From Lentinula raphanica (Eukaryota; Basidiomycota; Agaricomycetes; Agaricales; Omphalotaceae): a stretch of DNA of 64,000 nucleotides. The stretch lies in NCBI GenBank assembly GCA_027919835.1, contig JANVFP010000010.1:62001-126000 (forward strand), written 5' to 3'. The notes under the pieces are model-generated. The model did not search any database, had not been told where the DNA came from, and saw only the letters and a list, made by a program, of their open reading frames with translations. Below, piece after piece: positions 1 through 13,808 of this stretch (positions within the stretch are counted from its first letter, which is position 1; each line of letters opens with the position of its first letter). Both the position numbers and the translations under genes were made by a program.

Positions 1-1
1 C

Positions 2-325
2 TTTGGAAAGCTCCAACCGCTTTTAGCTCAACATAAGCCGGGCAGTTCAACGCAAACGACTACTTCTCAGAATGAGCTTGCCACGGATGAACAGCAGCAG
101 AGTGATCAGGTTTCCAGCAAACGGACCGGTGATGATTTTTCACGTTCCTTCATTACTTCTGTTCCGCATGTACAATTGTATAGCAGCCAGGAAGTTTGCT
201 CGGAAGAATCATGGGTAGTGACGCTGGCCATTGAACGAAGGAATGCTGGTGAGTGTCACTGGTCAAGTCTTCCAGCGAGTATCCGTTCTTATCCGGTCCG
301 AGAAACGAGTAGTCACATCATGTGA
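2..325 (+). CDS. 3' end of an unidentified protein (partial)
   Basis: An open frame runs in from the left edge and stops with TGA at 323-325. It is polar and rich in Gln, Ser and Thr, with short motifs such as DEQQQSDQ and SWVVTLAIERR. I recognise no domain. The last part is uncertain: a GTGAGT donor at about 250 could start an intron, and another frame from about 274 stays open to a TGA at 411-413, which would overlap the MSH2 start codons. The gene therefore ends either 84 bp before MSH2 or on top of its ATG. Its 5' part lies outside the window. Confidence 0.4.
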   Translation, partial: FGKLQPLLAQHKPGSSTQTTTSQNELATDEQQQSDQVSSKRTGDDFSRSFITSVPHVQLYSSQEVCSEESWVVTLAIERRNAGECHWSSLPASIRSYPVRETSSHIM

Positions 326-409
326 GGTGACAAATCGTGACGCACGAATCAAAATTTCGCGCTCAACTCTGACAGTGAAACCGTCAGAACTGCCAGTGGC
401 CACAGCACC

Positions 410-3400
410 ATGATGTACGACAAGGAGAAAGAGCAGACTGACACCGTAACTGACCCCGGTTTTATATCTTTCTTCAATAAACTGCCCCAGAAATCTCCAG
501 AGACGGGGACCCTACGACTTTTTCATCGCACAGGCACTGACGCATATTACGCTGTCTATGGTCCAGATGCCCTTTTTGTCGCCACTCATGTCTATCACAC
601 GAACTCGGTAATCAAATATCTTGGAGCAGGAGGAAGAGCTGCGGGTCTACCGAGTGTAACGATGAAGACTACCGTTGCACAGATGTTGTTGAGGGATGCT
701 TTGACTATCAAGCAACTCAAGGTCGAGATATGGGTGCCGGAAAGTGGACAGGGGAAGAGGGTTTCGAAGTTCATACTGGATAAAGAGGTGCATACCATAA
801 GCTTGTGCTGGACAGCCTAATACTGATCTGATCCAGGCCTCCCCTGGCAATCTCCAAGCAGTCGAAGATCTATTATTTGTTGACACCGACCTCACCACTG
901 CACCAATAGTGATGTCAATCAAGATTGCCTCGGTAGCAGCTTCATCGGGTGACAAGACGAGATCAAAAACAGTTGGTATAGCGTTTGCAGATACCAGTGT
1001 ACGTGAGCTCGGAGTTGCGGATTTCGTCGACAACGATCTTTTCTCCAACACAGAGGTATGCTTTGTTCGCTCTTGCACTTCAGGAGCATTCAGACTCAAT
1101 GATTCGTCAGTCTCTGATCATTCAACTATCAGTGAAGGAGGCCATCCTTCCGACTGGTACAGCTTCAGGCAACACGGATCGTGATGTAGACCTCAGAAAA
1201 CTCAAAGCGGTCCTTGATCGTTGTGGCGTCGTTGTCACAGAGCGGAAGCCAAGTGAATTTTCGACAAAAAATGTGGCAGATGATTTACCTCGTTTGCTTT
1301 CGGCTGCTGCTATGCCATCTGCAACAGAGGGTACCTCTGCTGATGCCTCTGTCACCATTCGTATGTTTGATACTATTGATAACTGTGTATCATTCTGAGG
1401 AACCTGTCTAGCACAACTTGCTCTTCCAACAGCTCCTTCTGCTTTATCAGCGCTCATCACATATTTATCTCTCCTATCTGACCCTTCCAACCATAATGCC
1501 TTCTCAATTCGAACGCATGACTTGGGACAATACATGCGTCTCGATGCCAGTGCGTTGAGGGCACTCAACCTTACAGAAACCCCAGGAAACGGTGGAACTA
1601 CAACAAGAAATACGACATTACTTGGTTTGTTGAACAAATGTAAGACAGCTCAAGGCATGAGACTTCTTGGAACTTGGCTCAAGCAACCATTGGTAAACCT
1701 TCACGAAATCAGTACGCTCTCATCGTCATTTTGATGTTCAATCTAACTGTGGGTTCTGCTCCAGTCAACCGTCAGAACTTGGTTCAGATGTTTGTTGACG
1801 ATACGAATTCTCGTCGAACGTTACAAGTAAGTAGAGCAGGAATTGACTCGGTCTGGCGCTAATATTCGTTTTAGGACGAATATTTGAGATATATGCCGGA
1901 CTTGCACCGACTAAGTAAGAGATTCCAGCGGTCTCAAGCAAGCCTGGAGGATGTGGTACGAGTATATCAGGTCGTGCTAAAGGTAATCATTAGTCTCCGT
2001 GATGATATCGTTTATTGACGGAAATTCAGCTACCAGGGATGATCGAAGCTTTGGAAGGCATGCAAACGGAAGAAAATGAATACTACAATTTACTAGAAGA
2101 AATGTGCTTACAGAAATTGAGAGTGAGTCTGTATATGGCGCCTGCCTTCATATCCTCATCATGGTTCCAGGAGCATAAAGACAGCCTCTCTAAGTACTCA
2201 GACATGGTTGAACAAACTCTTGACCTGAAAGAACTTGACAAACACAATTATGTGATCAAACCTGACTACGACCCTCGGCTACAGGACCTCGCGGAAAAGC
2301 TCACTGAGGTGTGAAACTTCTCCACCAAATCACTGTTCAGATCGATATTGATGATGATCAGGTTCGAGATGGTCTGGACGACGAACATCGAGAGGTCGGC
2401 GACGATCTGAATATGCAGCTAGACAAGAAGCTGCATCTTGAGAATAATGCAACTTACGGTTACTGCTTCAGGCTGACGAAGAATGTAGATCTTCTCGTAA
2501 TTCTCGCGCTGATGGAACCGCTCAACATGTAAACAGGACGCGAAAGGTCTATCCACGAAGAAGTACATAGAATTGGGGACGATCAAAAGCGGCGTTTTTT
2601 TTACCACGAAAGCACTGAAGCGTCTCGCTGAAGATTACCAAGAATATTCAAATAAGTATACCAGAATGCAGAGTGGATTTGTGAAAGAGGTTGTAGATAT
2701 TGCTTGTGAGTGAATTGTAACAATGGTCCGATTGTGGCTAATGTCTTTCAAGCCACATATACACCTGTTCTGGAGTCTCTCAACAATCTCCTTGCCCAAC
2801 TAGATGTAGTCATCAGGTGGGCACTTTCCTTTGACCTTGTATGAATTTCAAAGTCTAATGCCATTCAGCTTCGCTCATGTATCCGTCAACGCTCCAGAGG
2901 TCTATGTGAAACCCGAAATGTTGCCCAGTGGTGAGTGACTCGGGAATCTTCAGTAGTGAGAATGACGAAAACTCTTCTGAAGGTGAAGGAAACCTTGTCC
3001 TACGTGATGCCCGCCATCCCTGTCTCGAAGTTCAGGACGATGTCTCCTTCATAGCAAACGATGTAGAGATGATCAAAGGTACAAGAATGCATACCATAGA
3101 TTTTACTTCACTGATTGTTTCGTAGATCAGAGCGAATTTCAGATCATAAGTAAGCCGTTGTTTCCTGAAAGCCACACTGATGTTTAATCCCACTCATAGC
3201 TGGGCCCAACATGGGTGGAAAATCTACATACATCCGTCAAGTAGGAGTCATCTCTCTGATGGCACAAGTTGGCTGCTTTGTGCCCTGTTCCGAAGCCAAA
3301 ATTCCTATTTTTGATTCTATACTCTGTCGTGTTGGAGCAGGAGATAGCCAGTTGAAGGGCGTTTCAACATTCATGGCTGAAATGTTGGAGACAGCAACTA

Positions 3401-4337
3401 TCCTTCGGGTAGGTATATCCTGCGTCTACACCGGCAGTTGTTCATCACATTGAGATAGTCGGCGACGAAAAATTCCCTGATTATCATCGACGAACTAGGG
3501 AGAGGTGTGCAATAATTCTCATCCTGACTATTGCATGCTCTCATGTTGCCTAAACAGGAACGTCAACGTACGATGGGTTCGGCCTGGCTTGGGCCATCTC
3601 AGAGTCTGTCCTGCTTTTCTGGTCAATTACTCAACACGCGCCTGACCGTTTTGTGATAGACATATCGCATCCGAAATTCACGCCTTCTGCCTCTTCGCCA
3701 CTCACTTCCACGAGCTTACCGCGTTAGACCAGCAGCTTCCTCATGTCAAGAATCTACACGTAGTTGCTCACGTAGGGGAAAAATCAGCAGATGAAAAACG
3801 AGAAATCACCTTGCTGTACAAGGTTGAGCCTGGTATCAGCGTTTATTTTCTTGGAAAGAGTTCCGAAGTCTCACTAAAGATCAGGTATCTCTGACCAGAG
3901 CTTTGGTATACATGTTGCGGAGCTAGCCAATTTCCCAGAAAGCGTTGTAAAGGTAAACTCGTTTTCCTTCCAAGCAGATCTGGTACTGATGTGCAGCAGC
4001 TTGCGAAAAGCAAAGCTGATGAACTAGAAGACTTCGGAGGTGGTAAGTAAACTTGTGTTTACCGCATGTCGCCAAGATGCTGAACCGATTTTATTGTCCT
4101 GCAGACGACAAAGATATGGATGTGGACATACCACCGGAGGTAACGGACGAAGGTATCAAAATCGTTGAAGATTTTCTTCGTTCTTGGGCATCAGCCACTG
4201 ATGGAGAGGATATTGTTATGGATGAAGAAGAAGTCTCGCCGGAGCAACAGCTCGAGCAGCTGAAAGCTCATGTTGACAAGTTCCTACCTCGAATTGAGAG
4301 TAATTCATGGTTAAAGTCGCTCATTGATACGTTCTAG
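410..4337 (+). CDS. MSH2: DNA mismatch repair protein MSH2
   Basis: MutS-family ATPase that pairs with MSH6 or MSH3 in the nucleus and recognises mismatches and insertion/deletion loops. The N-terminal mismatch-binding region reads [20 protein letters not shown], followed by the connector, lever and clamp regions. Near 3205-3240 lies the Walker A motif GPNMGGKST. The Walker B region [11 protein letters not shown] is rebuilt across an intron near 3495-3560, followed by the [10 protein letters not shown] helix motif. The C-terminus is acidic and ends LKSLIDTF. There are more than ten short introns, and the frame can be followed through them without a break (for example CCT-G/GT-ATC across about 3832-3890). 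Two ATGs in tandem sit at 410 and 413; I cannot choose between them. The predicted length of roughly 950 residues fits the family. Confidence 0.95.
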
Positions 4338-4576
4338 ATGTGTTCAGGCTACCTATTGCTACCTATTGCTTTGCTGTGACCATGTACAATATATAATGAA
4401 TTCTGGAATTTAAATCTAATCGTATGCAGTCCGGGATATTTTAAGAAACGGTCCCGGTCCCAGTGGCGTTTTCCGACGCAATTATTGACTTGAATTGAGT
4501 GAACAGCGTTGAAGAGGGCGAATGACCTTCTTTGCCGCGAAACCACACTTCTCTCGGACTTCTCTCGCTCCTTTAG

Positions 4577-5859
4577 ATGTTTCCTCTCAGGACAGTGGGC
4601 CACAAACACAAGGACGGCCTGGCCGCGAGGCGAAACTCTCATAGAGAAATTCGTACTTCTGTGCACGATGTTGGCTCAGAAGTATCTGTCGCAACTGTAG
4701 ATCAACCTCCACCTAGCCGGCAAAGCAGTCATCATGATCATGAACTTCATCGGACGAGAACATATCACCCATTTGCGCCTCATGTCCTTTTTCTTCTCAT
4801 GCCTGCTTCGATTTTCGGAGTTTTGGCGAGATTAGGATTGGTGGCGCTTGCAACTTATAATGGCCAGAGTATCTTCCCTTTGGCCTACGTCCAAGGATTG
4901 GGATGCTTCGTAATGGGTTTCGGGCTGGAGTTAAAGGAGCCTCTGGGTAACTTGTGAGTATAGTACCCTTGTTTTCAAACGCGGTGTCTAATATATGTGC
5001 CCGGATCGATAGTTATCCTCCGTTGTATACTGCATTAACCACAGGTGAAGAAAACCTAGCAGAGCAAGAGTTTCTTTGATTTGTCTTACGAAAATCCAGG
5101 CTTCTGCGGCTCTCTTACGACTTTTTCAAGCTGGCAATTAGACGTTTTCAACTCATGGTTAAACAGTCAAGGAGCTGACCACGGTGGTCTTCGAGATGTA
5201 CGCCTTTGCTTGGTGCAAGAGATTCATTGGATGACTGTTTTCAGTTCATGGACGGCCTTGGAAAAACAGTCTTCACGCTGGCCATATCCTTAGCATCTGT
5301 CCTTTTTGGCTCTTACATCGCTCGAGTAATCTACCCTTTTCTTCCGACGCTTCCACCTCCTTCAAGAACTGTACGCTACATGATATCCACCTTATCTGTA
5401 TTGACCTACGCCGCTACTCTCCCAGCATATTTTCTCCTCCCAGCCTCGTATCGACATCAAGCTACCGCTGCACTCTTGTTCTCCTTTCCCGGAACTCTCA
5501 CTCGCTACATTCTCTCTACCCTACTCAATCCTCTCCTGATCAGTTTTCCGCTTGGAACCTTTGCAGCTAATTCCACCGGGACAGGTCTTCTCGCGGCATT
5601 CCATGTTATCCAATCTATTACCAACAAACCAATATCACCTAATGGGTGTTCTCTTATTCAAGGTCTGGATGATGGTTTTTGCGGATGCCTAACGACCGTC
5701 AGTACGTTTGCTGTCGAGATTCGCGGATTAAAAGGATGGGAACGACCCCGATATGTCCTAATGAGCTGGGGAGCGGGGCAGTTGCTATTCTTGATCATCA
5801 TGGGTCCTTCCTTACTGTCAGGGAACGTTAGAAAGCAGCTCGTGTGCTCTTTCACATAG
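4577..5859 (+). CDS. FEX1: FEX-type fluoride export channel (two CrcB domains)
   Basis: Plasma-membrane fluoride channel that keeps cytosolic fluoride low. Fungal FEX proteins are two CrcB/Fluc domains fused head to tail. Exons traced: 4577-4953, 5013-5044, 5100-5197 and 5245-5859. Joining exons 2 and 3 restores the first signature, GFCGSLTTFSSW; the second domain carries GFCGCLTTVSTF. Both keep the Gly-rich turn and the TTxS residues that line the pore in this family. Several hydrophobic helices flank each signature (for example ASIFGVLARLGLVALATY and VFTLAISLASVLFGSYIARV). The first about 65 residues are polar and probably cytosolic. The gene converges on USB1, with about 90 bp between stop codons. 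Confidence 0.93.
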
Positions 5860-5951
5860 ATTGAAGGCTATCTTATTATCATCATTCCAGTAAGTACGTA
5901 TAGCGCAATCTTCCTCTATAATTTGGTCATTTTACATAGTCCGGATGTGAT

Positions 5952-7013
5952 TCAGCCCTGTAGCTTCCACGAAAACACATCTTTGCCGATCTTCACACAG
6001 ATATCGTGTACATCGGAGGCACTACAAGACCTGGATGAAAGTCGTGAAGCATATTGTTCATTGAGTGTCGCGACCAAAGATGCGGGAAGTCGATGTATCC
6101 TTCGAAAAGCGTCTGTAGAAGGGGGTTGTGTTGATGGCGGGCTATTGTGAACTGGCGGTTGAAGATTTTCCTCCTGAGAAATGTTATCCGTCTCCATGTT
6201 TGTGTTCTTAGCACATGGAGTAATGAGAAGAGCCCATGCCAAGGACGCATGGAAGCGTGGTTCGGCATAGTATTCTTTTTGGCGCAATGTGGCGAGAAAA
6301 GGTAACAGACCATTTGACAACAACTTGAGCTTTAATGAAATGAGCGAATAGCAAAAGGAGTCACAGCACTGGACACAGACCTCTGGATGTCCCGAGCCTA
6401 TGTCCAAGGTTAGGAACGTCCTAGTTTGCTCATCATTGGTCAACACTGAGAACGTGGTGAATGAGACTTTGAAGCTATCTAATATGATCAGACCAGTGTT
6501 CATACGATGATGGATACAAGGACTTACCTACTGGTTTTCTCAGCTAGAATTCTTACTTCTCGCTTCAGATCGTTCCGTTGGTGTGAGCGTAGAAAGATGG
6601 GTCTTGACAAAGACACATGCAAGTCCAGGTCATTATCGGGCTTTTGCTCGATTTCGTTAAGATCGTGTAAAGCAGGCTCAATACCCTTGGCAGTCTTCAG
6701 AGCGTCGGACACAAGATTATACATGGCAGAACGTTTTTGAACCTTGATAGACACGTATACATGCGACGCCCATTGACCGTCTACGTGAGGTGTACTGCGT
6801 ATTCGGCCTTGATGTAATGCAGGATCATCTTTGGGTGTTTGCACGATCAAAGACGATGATAGACTAGGTAATTTTCTGGACAACGGTTAGCGCGCAGCTA
6901 GACTATAGAGATATCACTCACTTCTTCTTGTGAACTACGCTTTTCGATGCCTGTTTTGAGTCGCTTTCTTCGTCAGAGCTGCTGTACGAAACCAAAGCAA
7001 GATTTCTTTTCAT
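5952..7013 (-). CDS. USB1: U6 snRNA 3'-5' phosphodiesterase USB1
   Basis: 2H-family phosphodiesterase that trims the oligo(U) tail of U6 snRNA in the nucleus. Both HxS catalytic motifs are present: HVSLSRP in exon 2 (about 6590-6610) and FHASLAW in exon 3 (about 6245-6265). They are preceded by GQWASHVYVSIKV, typical of the family. The start at 7013 opens a Ser/Asp/Glu-rich exon (VSYSSSDEESDSK) joined by a GTGAGT..CAG intron to KLPSLSSS. A second intron (GTAAGT..TTAG, about 6482-6530) joins KTSR to SFKVSFTTFSVL. The tail after the second motif is Ser-rich. The start codon lies only 69 bp from that of the divergent NCL1 gene. Confidence 0.92.
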
Positions 7014-7082
7014 TCAAGGTGCACGATGGAAGCAGACAAGTTTGGGCGCTTATTCTATAATTTTGTTTTCTAGTTGACCACG
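7014..7082. promoter_or_regulatory. 69-bp shared promoter of USB1 and NCL1
   Basis: Only 69 bp separate the divergent start codons of USB1 (minus) and NCL1 (plus), so this stretch must hold both 5' leaders. Core promoter elements must lie here or extend into the first exon or intron of either gene. It contains an AT-rich core (ttctataattttgttttc). Confidence 0.6.
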
Positions 7083-10162
<3,080 letters not shown>

Positions 10163-10313
10163 TACATGCATTATGAGACCGGTATGAAAAAACGAAATTC
10201 AGCAAAAGATATTTTGTGCATTTACCGCCATTTAATAAGCGCCAGATAAGCGCGTGCGCCACTTTTACGTTGAACATTGACTAGTACGGAGTACGAGGAA
10301 AGGACAGTATTGA

Positions 10314-11773
10314 ATGTTGCATATTCTCGGACTCGCAAACAGCGTGCTCTCTTTGACTCTCTCTACACTATTGATTGCTTTCTGGGCTATGTGGCCAACG
10401 AAAAAGTGGGATCCCCGGGGCCAGGTACGCGTTACACAGATTCTGAGAATCATCCAATTGATTCCAACTGGGTTTGTTTCAACAGTTTTGCTATGTTACT
10501 GGAGGATCTTCCGGACTCGGGCTTGCTCTTGCGGTCGCGCTCACAGGAAGAGGTGCTCACGTTACCATCGTGGCCCGAAATGAAGAGCGTTTAGCAAAAG
10601 CACTAGCAGAAATTGAGGTCCGTTCACATATACACGCGTCGCGTTCTTGGCCCCTCAATCCTTCTACAGACAAACCGTCAAAACCCCAATCAAATTTTAC
10701 GCTCTTATTCATACTCCCTAACTGATCCTGAGGCATCACAAGCAGCTTTAGAAGCAGCGTCCGAAGACCATGACCACAAATATCCAGACGCGGTGTTTCT
10801 GTGTGCAGGAGCAGCTACACCAGGGTTCTTTGTGGAGGAAGACGCCAAGTCAATGCAGAAGGGGATGGATAATACATACTGGATACAGGCGTACACTGCT
10901 CTGGTGAGTCGTTCTTACCGCCTGGAAAAGGCCACTTAGTAATGTCGGTGTAATCGAAGGCATACGCAAAGCATCTTGCGCGCAAACAGACACAAGGAAA
11001 ACTCGTATTCACCAGCTCTCTTCTTGGGTACATGTCATTGATTGGCTACTCGACATACGCGCCTGGAAAACACGCGCTTCGAGGTACTTTCCACTACAAA
11101 CTCCCTTCTTCCGCTACGCGTTCTCATCGAGAAGTGCAGGTCTCGCGGAAACCCTTCGCTCGGAACTCATCCTTTACAACTCGTCTGTTCACATCATGTT
11201 CCCTGGAAACATCGACAGTCCGGGATACGAAGAAGAAAATCGGACCAAACCCAAGATTACGCTGGAGATTGAATCAACCGACAGGCCAACGGCTCCGGAC
11301 GTGCTCGCGAAAGAGCTGATTGACGGTGATCAAACTGTCATTCTTGTAACCGGTGAACTCCCGACGCTGACTTTTTCGCTTTCGGTGATAGGCGTTCGGA
11401 GAGGAGATTTCCACATTGCACCGGATATGCTCTCGAATATCTTTCGTTCTTCGACTATGGGCGCAACGCCACACCAGAACGTACTGTTGGATGCATTTTA
11501 CGCTGGGATAGGATGGGTGCGTAAACATTTTGTAGTTTTTGTTGTTGTGATTGACTGAGTTGGATTTGACCGGTACCTTCTTTGACTATGACCATGTCAT
11601 TCTCCGTTCACATCGTGCTGACGTGTTTCTTCCACCTATGGGAAAACTTTTTACACTGGCTGAAGATCGGCCTTCCGCTCTGGCGTCGAAGTGTTGATTC
11701 TAAGGTCTTGGGGCATCGAGAGGAGCACAAGGAGTATCTGCAGACTCGAGACTTCTTTAAAAGTACTGCCTAA
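10314..11773 (+). CDS. TSC10: 3-ketodihydrosphingosine reductase TSC10
   Basis: ER-membrane short-chain dehydrogenase that uses NADPH for the second step of sphingoid base synthesis. An N-terminal hydrophobic anchor (SVLSLTLSTLLIAFWAMW) leads into the nucleotide-binding motif TGGSSGLG after the first intron. It is followed by NEERLAKALAEIE, the NAG-equivalent FLCAGAATPG and the catalytic region SSLLGYMSLIGYSTYAPGK, which contains the Tyr-x3-Lys pair. The last exon (IGLPLWRRSVDSKVLGHRE) rejoins in frame after GIGW, with donor GTGCGT at about 11516 and acceptor near 11665. That intron of about 150 nt is longer than its neighbours. Length and C-terminus fit the KDSR family. Confidence 0.92.
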
Positions 11774-12286
11774 ACATTGTGATTTCATTTCTTATTCGCA
11801 AAAGTACCGAAAGAAGGGGATGGACCAGGTGCCAACGGATTGTATACTGATACATCTCTGATACGTCTCCAATTCTACGGAACTTGTACGTGGCGGAATG
11901 TTAGAAAAAAGCGAAGCTCTAATGCAAGAGAAAAAGGAGACAAAAAGAGCATTATAATCTTCATTCCGCATGAGCGAAAGTTCTCTTGGTCCTTGCCATT
12001 AGGTACACCAAGATGGTTAAGAATTTTTGACCTGGTGTTCCTTGGTTTACAAGATGACCTCGGATGTAAGATGAAGATAGAAAAAGGGAAAAAAGCAATG
12101 TATATATATTTTGTACCGTGGGAAATAGAATTATTACGTGAAAATTGGCTGATGAGAAGTTTGACTGAAATTGGTGATGGACCTTTTAATTTGACTTCTC
12201 ATGTGCTTGCCTCAACTCTTTCCTCTTATCTCTTGACCGTCCTCTATATATCTACCCACATTCCTTTGCTCATTCAATTATCCATA
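11774..12286. other. Intergenic region between TSC10 and DUF7704 gene
   Basis: About 510 bp. It holds purine-rich and AT-rich stretches (atgtatatatatttt near 12097) and the promoter side of the next gene. One long open frame crosses it, but its composition (KKSIIIFIPHERK and similar) and lack of any family signal suggest it is not coding. No repeat or RNA gene was seen. Confidence 0.4.
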
Positions 12287-13068
12287 ATGAAGTCCTCCAA
12301 CAGACCCACTTCCGCAATTCCTCATCTTTACTACGCCATTTTTGCCTGCTACGAGCCTTTGCTCTGTCTTCTCGGCTTTATTGGTGCCTCATCGTGAGTG
12401 ATCCTCTTCGACATATCTGCTCGTCCTCATCTTTCTTCATCGCGAAAGGGATCCAAAGACCGTGAGTTATCGTGAGATCAACCCATGATCTACTTATTCA
12501 GTGATATTATACCAGACATTCGAAGGACAAGCGCCTTGGCCTGCAGACAGCCCTCCTCCAGTAAGCTTCCTTGTATGCGCTGCACTCGTTTCGTGCGCTG
12601 ATCTCATCGCGCACAGGCTGAATTATCTCGCGCTGGTCTGGTCGTGAGTACCGATCCGAGCTCATCACAACATGATATATATTTCGCTTCTTCCAGACCG
12701 TGATACAACTCGCACACGTTTGTTTTCTTGTCGGCGTCATCAACCACTTTGTTCTTTCAGCCGCCCGCAATCATCTCGGTTCCTATCCAGCAATACAGGA
12801 AAAGATTGTCTTTTCCCTCCTTGCTCCGCTTCTCTTCGGCGATATATTACACCTCTACGTGACTATATGGGCGTTAGGTGAAGACAAATGGAATTTCAGA
12901 AAATGGAGTCCAATGTTATGGACGACCATCGGGCTAGGACTTACTTTAATGGTGCCTCGTATTTGTTGGCATCTAGGAATCGGGCGTTATGTACACTCCA
13001 GAGATGGTCATCACCAGGACAATTCATCCAAGGTCAATAGCTCAAAGTTCTCTGTTCCGATACACTAG
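12287..13068 (+). CDS. DUF7704-type four-helix membrane protein
   Basis: Small fungal integral membrane protein of unknown function. The first exon, MKSSNRPTSAIPHLYYAIFA, leads into helix 1 (CYEPLLCLLGFIGASS). Short exons follow, then a long last exon with three more hydrophobic segments: LAHVCFLVGVINHFVLSA, KIVFSLLAPLLFGDILHLY and WTTIGLGLTLMVPRICWHLG. The pattern FGDxxHLY..WN..W matches what I recall of the DUF7704 family. Exact borders of the two small middle exons (about 12505-12560 and 12619-12645) are uncertain. A polar tail rich in His, Ser and Asp ends the protein. Confidence 0.75.
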
Positions 13069-13808
13069 GACCTTGTTTGCTTGGGCGACTTGCCTTCGAA
13101 CTATTAGTAAGTCGGCTCTTTTCGGTGCATTGGACGACATCGATTAACGGCTTGTTCCCCTCAGATATCACTATCTGTATCTATTTAGTGAATAGTCTTA
13201 AACAGCTTTTAGACCAATGTAATACCTCATCGTTCGGATATATTCAGCCTCTTTCTGAGCAGAAGGGTTTCTGTCAAGGTTTGACATTTTCCAGATATCC
13301 ATGGGCCTTTCTATCGTTTCATTTGAGACAGGCTATCACGCCTTCCATACTGCAACCATGAGTTAAGCATGTAGCATGGAGGAAGTGACGTTGCTGATGC
13401 TTTTAGCTCATTAGAGCGTCCAACAGCGTCCCGTATATTTGTTTTCAGGGTTCTCAAATGTTCCGAATCCCAGTCTCAGGGAATTCATTTTTGTCGCGAC
13501 ATCTATCAGCCACTCAATTCAATCAGCACCGAACGATAGCAAACGATCCATGAAGATCATCTCGTTGCGTCAGTCGTCTCGTAAGAATGCATTAAACTGG
13601 GGTCTACTAACAGACGCAGTGCCTGAACACGAGAAACTCTGTTGGCCAACGTGAACAGGTAACTTCGAGAAAGGAATATAGCTCTTAAGGAATATAGCTA
13701 TTGCTAAATATTACAGAATAACCAAAATTATGAATTGAGGAAAGGAACTTGGGTTCCCATGTAAATGACCGGCAGAGAAAATTACATATACACACACTCA
13801 TCATCCGT
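13069..13808. other. Intergenic region, convergent 3' ends
   Basis: About 740 bp between the stop codons of the DUF7704 gene and VID27. Short open frames occur, but none has family similarity or consistent splice structure. It probably holds the two 3' untranslated regions. One short direct repeat (aaggaatatagct, near 13671 and 13687) is the only structure seen. Confidence 0.4.

Noticed and set aside
11840..12397. 185-codon open frame upstream of and overlapping the DUF7704 first exon
   Set aside because: No family similarity, unusual Lys/Ile-rich composition, and it conflicts with the well-supported start at 12287.
13077..13361. 94-codon plus-strand frame downstream of the DUF7704 gene
   Set aside because: No hydropathy or motif continuity with the gene upstream and no conserved block; most likely 3' untranslated sequence.
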